Source: Zychaea mexicana
Lineage: Eukaryota; Mucoromycota; Mucoromycetes; Mucorales; Lichtheimiaceae
DNA: 64,000 nt
Direction: 5' to 3'
NCBI RefSeq assembly: GCF_025766255.1
Contig: NW_026516675.1
Location: 558,001-622,000 of the forward strand
The notes beneath the pieces were generated by a model. That model saw nothing but the letters and a program-made list of their open reading frames with translations. It was not told the DNA's origin and did no database searches. Positions 23,772-33,858 of this stretch are shown here, piece by piece. The position numbers and the translations under genes were made by a program. Each line of letters begins with the position of its first letter. Position 1 is the first letter of the stretch.

Positions 23772-25038
23772 GCTGCTGGTTGTTGTTTGCTGTTTTACGT
23801 GGGGTTGCTTGTTTTCTTCACTTTCGGTATCTCGTAGTCGTTTGCCGCGCACCCAACCACTGGATTATTTCAGCAGTAACAACAGCGATCAGGCCCCATC
23901 CTCAATTTATATACACAACCTCTATATTCGGTGGAACACCGCCGTCTTCCAATAAAAAACGCTGTTCGGGGAGTGGAAACTCTGTGATACCATTACCACA
24001 CACATACTTTGCTCTTCAGTTGTGTACCCTTTCTCATCTTCTATTCCATCATCAGCACAAGATTTTAGCACGCACTATTTGAAGCCGGGTAATATTTTTT
24101 TCAAAACCAGAAAGAGCGAGAGAAAAAAAAACTTTGAAATGTACAAGTGGGTTGTTTTTACCGCGCGTTCTTACCAGCAGAACAACAGGAAATAGGAACT
24201 CAAGGTATCAAGCCAAGTGGCATTGCAAAGTCAAGTAATTTGCAAATATACAGCATGCATTTTTAGTCAACCTTTATAATTTTCTGTTTTTCTTTTCTAT
24301 GACTATGTATATCCAGTAGTCGTTACTGTAAGACTAATACCAAAATACAATTCACAGAATTTCCTGCTGTTGATGATGCCGTTATTAACCAACAGCTAAA
24401 GCGGCGATATGAAGCAATACCATCTTCTATTAGAAATTGCAATTGCACGTAGAATGTGAAATATACCGAAAAAGGCGAAAAAGCGGTGAAATGATCAAAG
24501 CACAATCGTTCTAAATAGAATCACGAGAATGCAGAAAACAACTTGATCCGCATGAATCGCGTAAAGTACGCATATATGCAGAAAAAGACTTTTGTTATTG
24601 CTTCCTTCTACTGCATGTAATATTAGCAAATTCTATTGCTCATGGTGAGCTTAAGCTTAGTCCGGCTCATAGAGTCTGTTGTGATACCCGTCCATACCTC
24701 TTTTGGGTAATATTTTATCCACTTTTTTTTTCCTCAGCGTTTACTACCATTCAATTCACGCAACAACGCACCACTGATTTAGCATTAAAAAGGAATGCAA
24801 GAACCGACCTTACCGCCAGCCACCAACGCAACAATCTTCACGACACTTACTACCTATAACAAGACTCAGGATTAAATCTACTACGTGCTACGTATCCAAC
24901 AGCAACAGCAGCAGCAAAATTTTTCGATACAATCGGAACCCGAGCGCAATCGGAAAATGGGTGCAAAATGTTGGAAAAACTACTTACCCTTGGAAGAAAA
25001 AAGAAAACGAAACATTGTACTCAAAAACAATAACGATT
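23772..25038 (+). other. Intergenic, no gene seen
   Basis: Contains the P450 promoter at its left end. AT-rich with no motif-bearing frame. A Q-rich open frame at 24885-25121 (QQQQQQQ) overlaps the start of the next candidate gene in another frame and is not supported by splice context. Confidence 0.4.
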
Positions 25039-25521
25039 ATGGCGGCATCAAGAGTCTTCTCGTGTATACAAAAAACCGCCACCAGCGGGTCCACCGTTTC
25101 GACACAAACATATCCCTTTAAGAATAACAGGGATGATGCAATTGTAACACAACTAGCACCAGGACAAATCACCACCATGACCGTTAATAATTGCTCTACT
25201 GGTACATATTGGACGGCAGTATGCTCATACTGCGAATTAAAACGTATTTCTACAAAACGGAAGGTATGTACATCGTCATTATATATGAGACCTTGTGCAA
25301 GATATACCTAAGTTTAACACTGGCGTTGACAGTAAACGGAAGGTGATACCACCGTAAGCGCGTAGAGTATTTATTAGTTTTCGAACATTCTATTGCTACC
25401 ATTACAGCTGATTCTCTTTCGCTGCAGTCCTAGCAAAGCATTCTCGGTATGTATCTGACTTTATGCAGCATCTATCAAATCATTACTGCAGTACAAATGG
25501 TATGATAACCGTATTTGGTAA
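25039..25521 (+). CDS. Candidate small three-exon gene, unknown
   Basis: Exons 25039-25263, 25408-25446 and 25492-25521 have gtatgt donors and cag acceptors and all joins are phase 0. They give a 97-residue product starting MAASRVFSCIQKTATSGSTV and ending KAFSYKWYDNRIW. A cysteine pair occurs in YWTAVCSYCELKR, and another cysteine in FRCSP, so a small zinc-binding fold is possible. The second intron would be only 45 nt. No family recognised. The next gene downstream on the same strand is the C2H2 gene. Low confidence: it could be a relic. Confidence 0.3.
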
Positions 25522-26556
25522 TTTATCTTCCCAGACCTCTTCGCCGCACGCTACCAACGACTTCCTAAAGCTCCAATGCATCCAATCGTTCTAACCTGAC
25601 ATACTCCTTGACTCATGTGTTATACGCTATAGATTTAACTTTCACAGTCTCTGCATCTGTCATCAGTTTATACGTTGAGCAACACACCATTCTTCAATGA
25701 TTCATTGAACGCGTGTCTTGAACTTGTACCATAGTCCATTATCAAATGGGTATCGTTGGTTTCAATCATCTTGCTTGCAAACCGCTTTTCCGATATAAAC
25801 CATATCAACATTTTCTCGACAAGAATTAGTCAGGCGTTAGAATTTGCTTCTAGTAGTGGCAGAACAAAGCAAATCATTAGGATGAAAATGACCAATCGTA
25901 TTTATTAAAGCATGGTGCAGCTTTTGCTAGTCGCACTAAACGCTCGTATATATAAAAGCTCATTACCATACTAAAGTCATACTAGTATAAATGTAGTTGT
26001 ATACAGTACAATGTTAAAATACTTTACCTCGTTAAGATGATTCCAATCCACTGGCTTATCGCGATGTTCTCGTGCTTGTTGAAGAAGTTTAGGGTTTCCG
26101 ACATGTGTGTTGCTAGCCGATGAAACGCCACACATTGTACTTTTTCTAACAAGAAACGAACGAAAAATTTAAAATATAATTAGCTTCGTCAAGCTATACT
26201 AGTTCAGGTAGCTCCTTACACATATCCCACAGGGTTTTGCGTCATGTAACTGTAGGCTCAATAATATCAACACTTCTTCCACATTCATCGGCTGCTGATT
26301 TTTCTCAAGTTTTGGGAGCGAGAAGTTCGTGCTTTCGTATCTACTAATTAAAAAATCAGTTTTGACATCAATTTAAAGGAGCATAAATTTTGTGAGGATA
26401 GACTGTGAGCTATCTACGTAATGTCGTTCAAAAGATTGCCAGTCTCAAACGCCTTGCCTTTTCAAGAGGGGTTTTTTAATTGGTAGGGGCGAGTATCTGT
26501 CGCTATTATTGTTCTTTCATATTACGTACCAACTTACAACGCGTGGATCCGCCACC
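25522..26556 (+). other. Gene-poor interval with minus-strand coding-like exons
   Basis: On the minus strand, around 26028-26152, a segment between an acceptor (ttgttag) and a donor (gtaaag) reads MCGVSSASNTHVGNPKLLQQ and AREHRDKPVDWNHLNE. A neighbouring stretch (about 26230-26290) reads MNVEEVLILLSLQLHDAKPC. I could not build a phased gene from them. The rest shows nothing recognisable. The last 150 bases hold the promoter of the C2H2 gene. Confidence 0.3.
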
Positions 26557-28921
26557 ATGTTTTCTCAGCTACAGAATTTCTTTAAATCTTTGGTTTCTGG
26601 CGTCAAGAACAAATCTACTACACATACCAGTACCACGGGTATTCTTTTTAGTTTTCTTTCTTAGTCTTACATTTCTGTTAAAGTTGCGCCTTGTGTCTTG
26701 TTAACTCAAAAATATAAACTCTGTTAGATGGAGTACAAGTAGATCCCGATAACAACGATTCCCCTCGGACTTTGGCATCAGCCCTTCCTGTCCAAGTTCA
26801 AAAACCAAGCCAGTCTTTCGAAATTGCTACTACTGCTGCTACTGACGGTGACAGCAAAAGAGGAATAAAGCGTACGCGAACAAGGCTGTACGAAAGCATA
26901 AAGTCAGAAGGTAAGTAACAATACAACTGTTGCCTTGATTTCAGAGCGAATAATAAAAAAACTTGAAAGTACTGACAGAATGCAACTATTTAGAGAGTGA
27001 AAGGGATGGTGAAAACGCCTCTGCTGGACAATCAATCGCTAGTCGGCTACGAAGTCGTCGTAAGTTTGACAATAATGCAGATGTAAAACAAGAACAAGCA
27101 ACGCGATCAAGTGAAGCATACGTTAAAGAAGAAAGCCAAGGTATTATATAACAATATCAACTGCAAGAAAAGCTCTCTCGAGGCTTACCTATGGCGTTGT
27201 ACAGGAGAAGAAGGACTCCCAGATACCGACACAACGCGATCAAGTGAAGCATACGTTAAAGAAGAAAGCCAAGGTATTATATAACAATATCAACTGCAAG
27301 AAAAGCTCTCTCGAGGCTTACCTATGGCGTTGTACAGGAGAAGAAGGACTCCCAGATACCGACACAACGCGTTACTATTGTCCGTACAAGTCTTGCACTT
27401 CTTCATCCATAAGAGTAAAATTTATCTATCGGCATATCCGAACGAAGCATGATGCTGATTTTCCATCAATGAGAAATAACGGATATGATACTCGTGTATA
27501 TGAACCTAAAGCTGGAACAAGTATATCATTTGATGGTTAGTAAACATGAGACGTCTACTTTAAGCAGTCGTGTTATTCAACTTGGCAAGTCAGCAAATGG
27601 CATTTTCAGGTCTTTCTCTTATACTGACTAACATTTTTTAATGTTGATATACATGAAGTTGCATCCCGGAATCTACTGGACGAAGGAGAGCAAATTGTAA
27701 TTGTGAATCGCAAACTTGACGGTTCACGCTTTTATTGTCCGTACAAGTCTTGCACTTCTACATCCATAGGAGTAAGCCCTATCTATCGGCACATCCGAGA
27801 AAAGCATGATGCTGATCTTCCACTAATGGGATCCTGGGGACCTGGTACTCGTGTATTGAAAACTAAAGCTGGAACAAGAATATTATTTGATGGTAAGTGA
27901 ACAGGAGACGTGTTCTTGAGCAGTCGTGTTTTCTACTTGACACGACAGCAAATGTCATATTTCAGGTCTTTCTCTTATATGACTAACAATTTTTTAATGT
28001 TGATATACATGTAGTTGCATCCCGGAATCTACTGGACGAAGGAGAGCAAATTGTATGTGAGAAAGGCACACATGACAGTCCACGCTTTTATTGTCCGTAC
28101 AAGTCTTGCACTTCTTCATTTATAGGAACACGCTCTATCTATCGGCACATCCGACGACAGCATGATGCTGATTTTCCATCAATGGGATCCTGCGGACCTC
28201 ATACTCGTGTATTGAAAACTAAAGCTGGAACTAGAATATCATTTGATGGTAAGTGAACAGGAGACGTATTCTTGAGCAGTCGTGTTATTCAACTTGACAA
28301 GTCAGCAAATGGCATATTTCAGGTCTTCCTCTTATACTGGCTAACATTTTTTAATGTTGATATACATGTAGTTGCATCCCGGAATCTACTGGACGAAGGA
28401 GAGCAAATTGTATTTGATTATCGCAAACCTGACGGTCCACGCTTCTATTGTCCGTACAAGTCTTGCACTACTTCAGCCGGAGAATTAGCCCATATCTATC
28501 GGCACATCCGACAGAAGCATGATGCTGATCTTCCATCGATGAAATTGTGCGGACCTCAAGCTCATGTATCGAAAACTAAAGCTGGAACAAGAATATTATT
28601 TGATGGTAAGTAAATACACAACTGGTTGTATACAACTGCATCTTCTCTTAGTGTTATGTTAGAAGGTGAAACAACTTTAATATCCATACTAACAGGGATC
28701 TTTCATACATGTACATAGTTGCATCTAAAGATCTATTGGAAACAGGAGAAAAATTACAAATCTGTGAAGAGCGACTCCCTCCATCATCAGGTACTGTGAG
28801 TGGTGTTGGTTTACGAATGATTGTCTGTGGAAAACCATACCTTATCTATTATCAATCAAATAACATTAATTCTAAATTATCACCGACACTAGATCTAGTG
28901 TTTGGGCCAATTTGGCACTAG
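26557..28921 (+). CDS. C2H2-type zinc-finger protein with four duplicated exon modules
   Basis: Start ATG at 26557 sits in a strong GCCACC context. Exons 26557-26638, 26728-26910, 26994-27140, 27205-27273, 27338-27535, 27659-27892, 28015-28248, 28372-28605 and 28719-28921 join in phase. After a charged N-terminus (MFSQLQNFFKSLVSGVKNKS; KRTRTRLYESIKSE), four modules repeat the finger FYCPYKSCTSS...IYRHIRxKHDAD (C-x4-C-x12-H-x4-H), followed by KAGTRISFD and, on the next exon, VASRNLLDEGEQIVFDY. Exons 6-8 are exactly 234 nt each and their introns are near identical in length and sequence. The 'ASRNLLDEGEQIVFDY' strip resembles the last strand of SET domains, but no catalytic SET core is present. 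A DNA- or RNA-binding role is inferred from the fingers only. The last codons run into the palindromes bounding the piggyBac relic, so the original C-terminus may be lost. Confidence 0.6.
27101..27366 (+). repeat. 133-bp perfect tandem duplication of an exon plus intron
   Basis: The segment starting ACGCGATCAAGTGAAGCATA at 27101 recurs without visible change at 27234; a third partial start (ACGCG) is at 27367. Each copy holds a 64-nt intron (27141-27204 and 27274-27337) and 69 coding nt, so 133 bp, not a multiple of three, still adds exactly 23 codons after splicing. Confidence 0.85.
28886..28901. repeat. Palindrome copy 1 (ACACTAGATCTAGTGT)
   Basis: Perfect 16-bp palindrome, followed by TTGGG. 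Same core as three other copies around the piggyBac relic. Confidence 0.9.
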
Positions 28922-28930
28922 ATCTAGTGC
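28915..28930. repeat. Palindrome copy 2 (GCACTAGATCTAGTGC)
   Basis: Perfect 16-bp palindrome 13 bases after copy 1; the TAG of its core serves as stop codon of the C2H2 reading frame. Confidence 0.9.
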
Positions 28931-29080
28931 CGTGTTTAACCTTTTAGTCTCGCCCAATAAAATTGCGCATGACATCAGCAAAACGCGAAAAGACAGTAAA
29001 GCATCATAAAAATTATTCTGCAGCAAAAAAAATAATAATATATACCTAGTACATTCATTCCCAATTCGAGTCAGAAGATC

Positions 29081-31070
29081 ATGCCTAAAGACATTTCACA
29101 TCACGCTCCGGGATCATTCGTGTCCTTCTTACCAAGAGCGCTTCAGACGACCAGGGACGCCATAGCGTTAAGAACAACGAAGACAAACAAGGAACGCTTG
29201 TATGGAACGGTCTCCTCGGTTGAAACCATCGGTAACTCGGTAGTGCTCGGCATTCGCGTTGTTGGTTTTGAGGGGTCAATCTACAAGATCAAGGCAGGCA
29301 ATGTCAAACGCGAAAAAAACCTGTCTGGGGAGGATGAAAGTCCTGCTGGTATTGTTTCTGGGATGCAAACAGGAGATACAAGTGCCCTTGTGGATTTGGG
29401 TATTGACTATGAGTCGGCAAGTGATGAATCCAGTGACGAAGGAGAATTGGTTGAAGAGCACTTGCAGGAAGGGGACATTGAAGAAGAAGAAGAAACTTGG
29501 ATCAGTGAACGTGTAACGATCGACAGGCGTTCTACAAGGCCGTCATACAAGGAAGCTGCCATTTTGAATGTGGCCAATTCCATTTTTTTGAGACGCCTCT
29601 TACTTTCTTTAAGAGGTTCCTCCCAATGATGTATATCACGACACATTGCATTCCTGCTATCAATGCCCTAGCCGCTGCCATAGATGTCCCAAACTGGCGC
29701 GAACTTACCCCCACTGAGTACTTCCTTTGGATTGGACTTTGGAGTATTATGGCATGGCTCCCCTGCAGTGACAGAGGCTTTTATTGGAGAACACATCCAA
29801 CGATATTGGTTCCTTCTCCCCTTAACTTTGGACGATGGAAGTCAAGACGCCGATTTGACGCCATTCTTGCAGCTCATACACTAGAGCATCCAAATATTAT
29901 GCAACCAAGACGAGCCGAAGATCCTTTGATCCCTATTCGTGCTTTTGTTGACGAGTACAATGCAAATCTGGTTGATGCCTTGGAACCTGGAAGCGTGTTG
30001 ACAATTGATGAGAGTATGAACCAATGGGTTGGAAAGGTTTCGCGAATGCCCAATGTCAAGAAGATCATTTGCAAACCCCATCCTGTTGGTCAAGAATTTA
30101 AAACATTTGCTGATGCAACGACCAACATCATTATTCGTCTCGATATCAGCGAGAAAACATTTCAGTGAAAAAGTTTGGTGATCAAGGTGCTGTCATCTCC
30201 ACCGTTTTGCGCCTCTCCGAACCTTGGTTTGCGACTGGAAGAACAGTTCTTGCTGATTCCTGGTTTGGAACTCCTGCATGTGCCGCTGTTCTTTATCAGC
30301 ATGGGCTCTACAGCATTATGGCAATGAAGAAGAAAGCACACTGGCCGCGCAATGTACCTCGTGATTTGCTGTCTCGACTTGGGGAGGAAGCTGGATCTTC
30401 AATTTCGCTGGTTGGAACCATCGATGAGGTCCTCATGGCCATCTGTATTCTTCGTGACAGAATACCGCAGTGCGTCATCAGCACTTGCAGCACAACAACA
30501 CTGGGCTCAGAGGTGACTCATGTCACGAAGCGGGGAAACCAAAGCTATCTTGCGACCTTCCGTCGTCCAACTGTTTTTGACGACTACAATGCTGGAAAAG
30601 GCGCAGTAGATATCAACAACAACAACCGCGATAACATGACATCATACCATGATATTATTCGCACACGTTCCTGGGAGATCCGAGCCTTTTCTTTCTTTTT
30701 GGCTTTAGCAGAAGCAAATGCTTTTCTTGCATGGCGATCATTCGGACCACCAGAGAAAAGAAACATTACTCACTTCGCATTTTGAGAGCAGCTCTGTACT
30801 GAGATGATATTCGAATATCAATCAAGTGTAGAAATGGCAACGGAAACCGAAGAACAACAGCAGCAGGACCAAGAGAATGAGATACATGATCTGTTATCCA
30901 TTGGCCAACGCGTTGTCAAGGCAACTGGCAAAAAGTATTCTCGCCAGTGGATTTGCCAAATCTGCAAAGCAAAAAGCACGTTGTACTGCAGCTGCACTCC
31001 GACAAAGGGTCTATGCAAAGGTAGTTGTTATAGAATTCACCTACAAGCAAAACAAACACAACATCAATGA
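29081..31070 (+). pseudogene. piggyBac-like transposase (DDE_Tnp_1_7 type), frameshifted
   Basis: Open segments carry piggyBac landmarks in order. There is an acidic N-terminus (EEEEETW), and PLTFFKRFLPMMYI and LTPTEYFLWIGLWSIMAWLP lead into the catalytic core. The first catalytic block is EPGSVLTIDESMNQWVGK followed by CKPHPVGQEFK. The second is GRTVLADSWFGTPACAAVLY with IMAMKKKAHWPRNVP. Next comes FDDYNAGKGAVDINNNNRDN with SYHDIIRTRSWEIRAFSFFL, and last a C-terminal cysteine-rich tail (WICQICKAKS, YCSCTPTKGLCKGSC). The frame changes at a T7 run near 29583-29590, changes again near 30160-30170, and a TGA interrupts it at 30783-30785. It is therefore inactive as a single ORF. Aspartates of the DDE/D triad appear present (TIDES, LADSW, GAVD). 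Confidence 0.85.
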
Positions 31071-31172
31071 TAAAACTTATATAGAATAATTTTAATTGTG
31101 CCATTCTACTATTCTATCATCTTTTTTCACCTCTTTTCTTTTGTTTTGAAGAATATAAACAGTCCCGAAGTA

Positions 31173-31190
31173 GACACTAGATCTAGTGTC
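31173..31190. repeat. Palindrome copy 3 (18 bp)
   Basis: GACACTAGATCTAGTGTC, a perfect 18-bp palindrome 102 bases after the transposase tail. Confidence 0.9.
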
Positions 31191-31358
31191 TAAAATTATT
31201 ACCTGTTGCCGACCGAATTGAAAGATGTATAACAAAGCAAACAATACGTTCTGAAACATATCCAATGACATGTAGGTATATCATGGCCCTGTGCTGTATA
31301 TAATGAAATATTAGGAAAAAATAGCGAAAACTGCAACTGCTATAAACACTCAAAGGAG

Positions 31359-31374
31359 ACACTAGATCTAGTGT
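31359..31374. repeat. Palindrome copy 4
   Basis: ACACTAGATCTAGTGT, followed by TCGGGG, similar to the TTGGG after copy 1 and in the same orientation. Confidence 0.9.
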
Positions 31375-31383
31375 TCGGGGTGC

Positions 31384-31458
31384 AAAGATACTCAACACAG
31401 TGTAACTTTATATTGTCTGTGCAAAGGATGCATGAGAGTGGACCTACACGAGATTTGA
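31384..31458 (+). pseudogene. Second fragment of a piggyBac cysteine-rich tail
   Basis: An open frame ending at TGA 31456-31458 reads LYCLCKGCMRVDLHEI. It matches the layout of the transposase tail upstream (LYCSC ... LCKGSC.RIHL) but is shorter. It starts just past palindrome copy 4, so it looks like debris of a second, related element. Confidence 0.45.
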
Positions 31459-31887
31459 AGTTTTCCAACACATTCGTAACCTGCGGTGCTCAATACTCTA
31501 CACCATCCTCAATGCCAATATAAGTTTAGGACGCACTTTGGAAGGAGAATTAATATCTACCGATTCAGTGACACTTGAACAGAAGAAACAGCGTGTAACC
31601 AGCTCAAGGAAGGGAAAAATTTACGTGGAACATAATCAACGCACACACAAAAATAAATCCTGCAAATTCTCATTGCGAAAGCATACCATGTCAATTATAT
31701 GATTTAAAGCCATAAATTGCTCTGATAAATACATAAGCTGTTAGTACATACTCTTTGGGACAAGATATTTAAGCGAAAAACGTATGGCATAATTCCACAT
31801 ATTCTGCCTTTTATTATCTTTTTTTTTGTAAAAGTAATATATAAAAAGAGGATGAATATGTAATAATTAAAGTAGTAGTAAGTGTCA
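31459..31887 (+). other. Intergenic, no gene seen
   Basis: AT-rich sequence between element debris and the 3' end of the TBC gene; A/T runs near 31800-31870 are probably the TBC gene's 3' UTR. Confidence 0.5.
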
Positions 31888-33858
31888 TTAATCAACAAGT
31901 CGCTTGAGATCAGCCAGCCGTTGTCGCAACGTTTCCCGGTCTTGTTCGGAATCCGTATATTTGGACTTCATATCGGCCACCATATTCTCCATGTACGCCA
32001 TCTGATCTTCCAATGCGGAATTCCTTTGCACGAGAGCCGCGTTCTTTGTGACCAATATTTCCATTTCCTCCTTCATCCTTGCCTCGATTTCTTGCGGCAA
32101 CGTTTCCAACGCCCGTTTCAGATCCTGAGACTGTTGTCTGAGCGCATCATTTTCATCATTGATACGAGCAATATCCATCTTGGACTCGATCAATTCGTTT
32201 GCGACCTGCGCATGTTCCTTACTCAATTCCGTCACATTGCCTTCCAAATTCCGTATCGTTTCAGTCAATGCCTTGTTTTGCTTTTTCAGAGTCTCAATGG
32301 CTTCGGCTTCGTTATGTGCTCGTGCTGCTTCTACACGGTATTCTTTGGCCAGTCGATTAAAACGTTTGGGTGCAATTTTGATCAAGTAGGCGTCGCGGAT
32401 CAATTCGCTTGCATCGCTGTTGTAAGCTTCCAGCATGTCGCTTTTCAAGTAATTGACCAGATTGTCAAATTCGAGGCTAAGGATGGTGGGTTGGTTCTTT
32501 TGGATCAGGGCCAGGCCAAAGCTGTACAGTGGCTCAAGGTTGGTGCTGTTGCCCCCTTCGGCGAGTATAATGTCGTATATCCGAAATACAAAGTCGATTG
32601 GGAATTTATAGGCAAATAGGGTCATGAACCATTGCGAGGCGTACATGGATGATTTGATGCCTTGGGTTTCAAAGTGTCGATGGACGTGTGGCAAGTGGTC
32701 TTGCAAGACGCCATCAAACTGGTATAGTCGTTGGTGGAGTAAGTCGAGTTGTGGCATGAAATGGCCTCGTAGACTGTATTGATTCATCAGTTGCACCAAA
32801 ACGCAGAATGCTTCTTCTTCAGGCATCTATCATTGACAGCGAATTTTAATTAGGTTTTTCACAATCACTCGGTTTTTTCCCCGAGCCCAATTTCCATTCT
32901 ACATTGTAAAAGCTTACATTGAGCAAGAGTGGACCAGCAATGAACGAAATCCCTTGGCAATAGCCAACCTCATTGTCATGGATCGAATATGCCTTGACGA
33001 CGTTGAACAAAGCTTCCTGACCTGCTTTACTCTGGAAATAGGGATGGTTCGGAAACGTCCGAGGCAAATCTCGTGTAATGGCCTTTTCATAAACTGATTC
33101 TTCATTGATCAATTGCAGATATCGTTCTTCGAGGTCGGGATCCTTGGATCTGGCAAAGAGTTGCCAAATCATGCCTCGTAAAGAGGGAGGAACGCCTCGT
33201 TGAATATGTGCAGAAAGCGTTTGTCGTTCTGATTTCGCTACACTGTCAAAGTCCGAAATTACCTTGGACCAGAATTCTGTGTTTTTTTAAGGTTAGTCGA
33301 TTTGATACACATGTAGTATTTGGGCCCGACTCAATCCGTAGATCCGTTGATTGTTCTCTTCTTACCCCAGTCGATTTCTTCTTTGCTGCTGCTGTCATCA
33401 TCATCATCATCATCATCATCATCGTTGTTTGTTTGATGGTCATTATTGCTGCTGCTACTAGTGTCGTTCTGATCTTCTTCTTGCAGTGGCGGTGGTGCAG
33501 CGGTCGTGGATGGTGCTTGTTGATGTTGAGTGGCGGGTATGTCTTTTTGTGTTACAGTGTATCCTCTGCCCCGTCGTCTTGATTGTGGAGGCGCTGTCTT
33601 TTGTTGTTGCTGTTGTTCTTCTTCTTCCTCTTGTTCTTTGATGGATTGCGGTTGTGGTGGAGTAGTGGCTACGGTTTCAAGGGATGCTTCTTCGGCGGTG
33701 GACTGTGCGTCCCAAGACTTGGTGTCGTCGGTTGAAGAGCTATGTACGGATGGAGAGGTAGTTTTTGTGATGGAATCATGATGTGTAGTTGTAGCGGATG
33801 TATCATTAATGGGGGCAGTAGCAGTGGCGGATTGTTGTTGTTGTTCAGTGGCGGTCAT
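31888..33858 (-). CDS. TBC-domain Rab GTPase-activating protein, Gyp5/EVI5-like
   Basis: Accelerates GTP hydrolysis by a Rab in membrane traffic. Exons 33858-33366, 33276-32918 and 32826-31888 join in phase. The N-terminus (about 165 residues) is disordered: S/T/Q/E-rich with a run of ten aspartates. The TBC domain begins EFWSKVISDFDSV, with IQRGVPPSLRGMIWQL. It carries the catalytic arginine finger in ITRDLPRTFPNHPYF and the glutamine finger in GYCQGISFIAGPLL, both intact, then FMTLFAYKFPIDFVFRIYDI. A C-terminal coiled coil of about 190 residues follows (for example LKKQNKALTETIRNLEGNVT). TBC plus long coiled coil is the Gyp5/EVI5 layout. A Rab1-like gene lies 19 kb away, but target Rab cannot be assigned from sequence. 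Confidence 0.93.

Larger units (their letters stand above)
28886..31374 (+). mobile_element. Decayed piggyBac-like DNA transposon bounded by palindromic repeats
   Basis: The interval holds a broken piggyBac-type transposase (29081-31070) and is marked on each side by two copies of the palindrome CACTAGATCTAGTG. I place the limits at the outermost palindromes. Classic TTAA target duplications directly at these limits are not visible, so the true ends may differ. The left limit overlaps the last codons of the C2H2 gene. Confidence 0.6.

Noticed and set aside
27659..28921. SET-domain methyltransferase
   Set aside because: Only the last-strand-like strip (LLDEGEQIVFDY) is present; no NHxC or catalytic tyrosine region of a SET core was found.
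30800..31070. Independent small cysteine-rich gene
   Set aside because: It is in the same frame as the piggyBac segment before the TGA at 30783 and carries the typical transposase tail.
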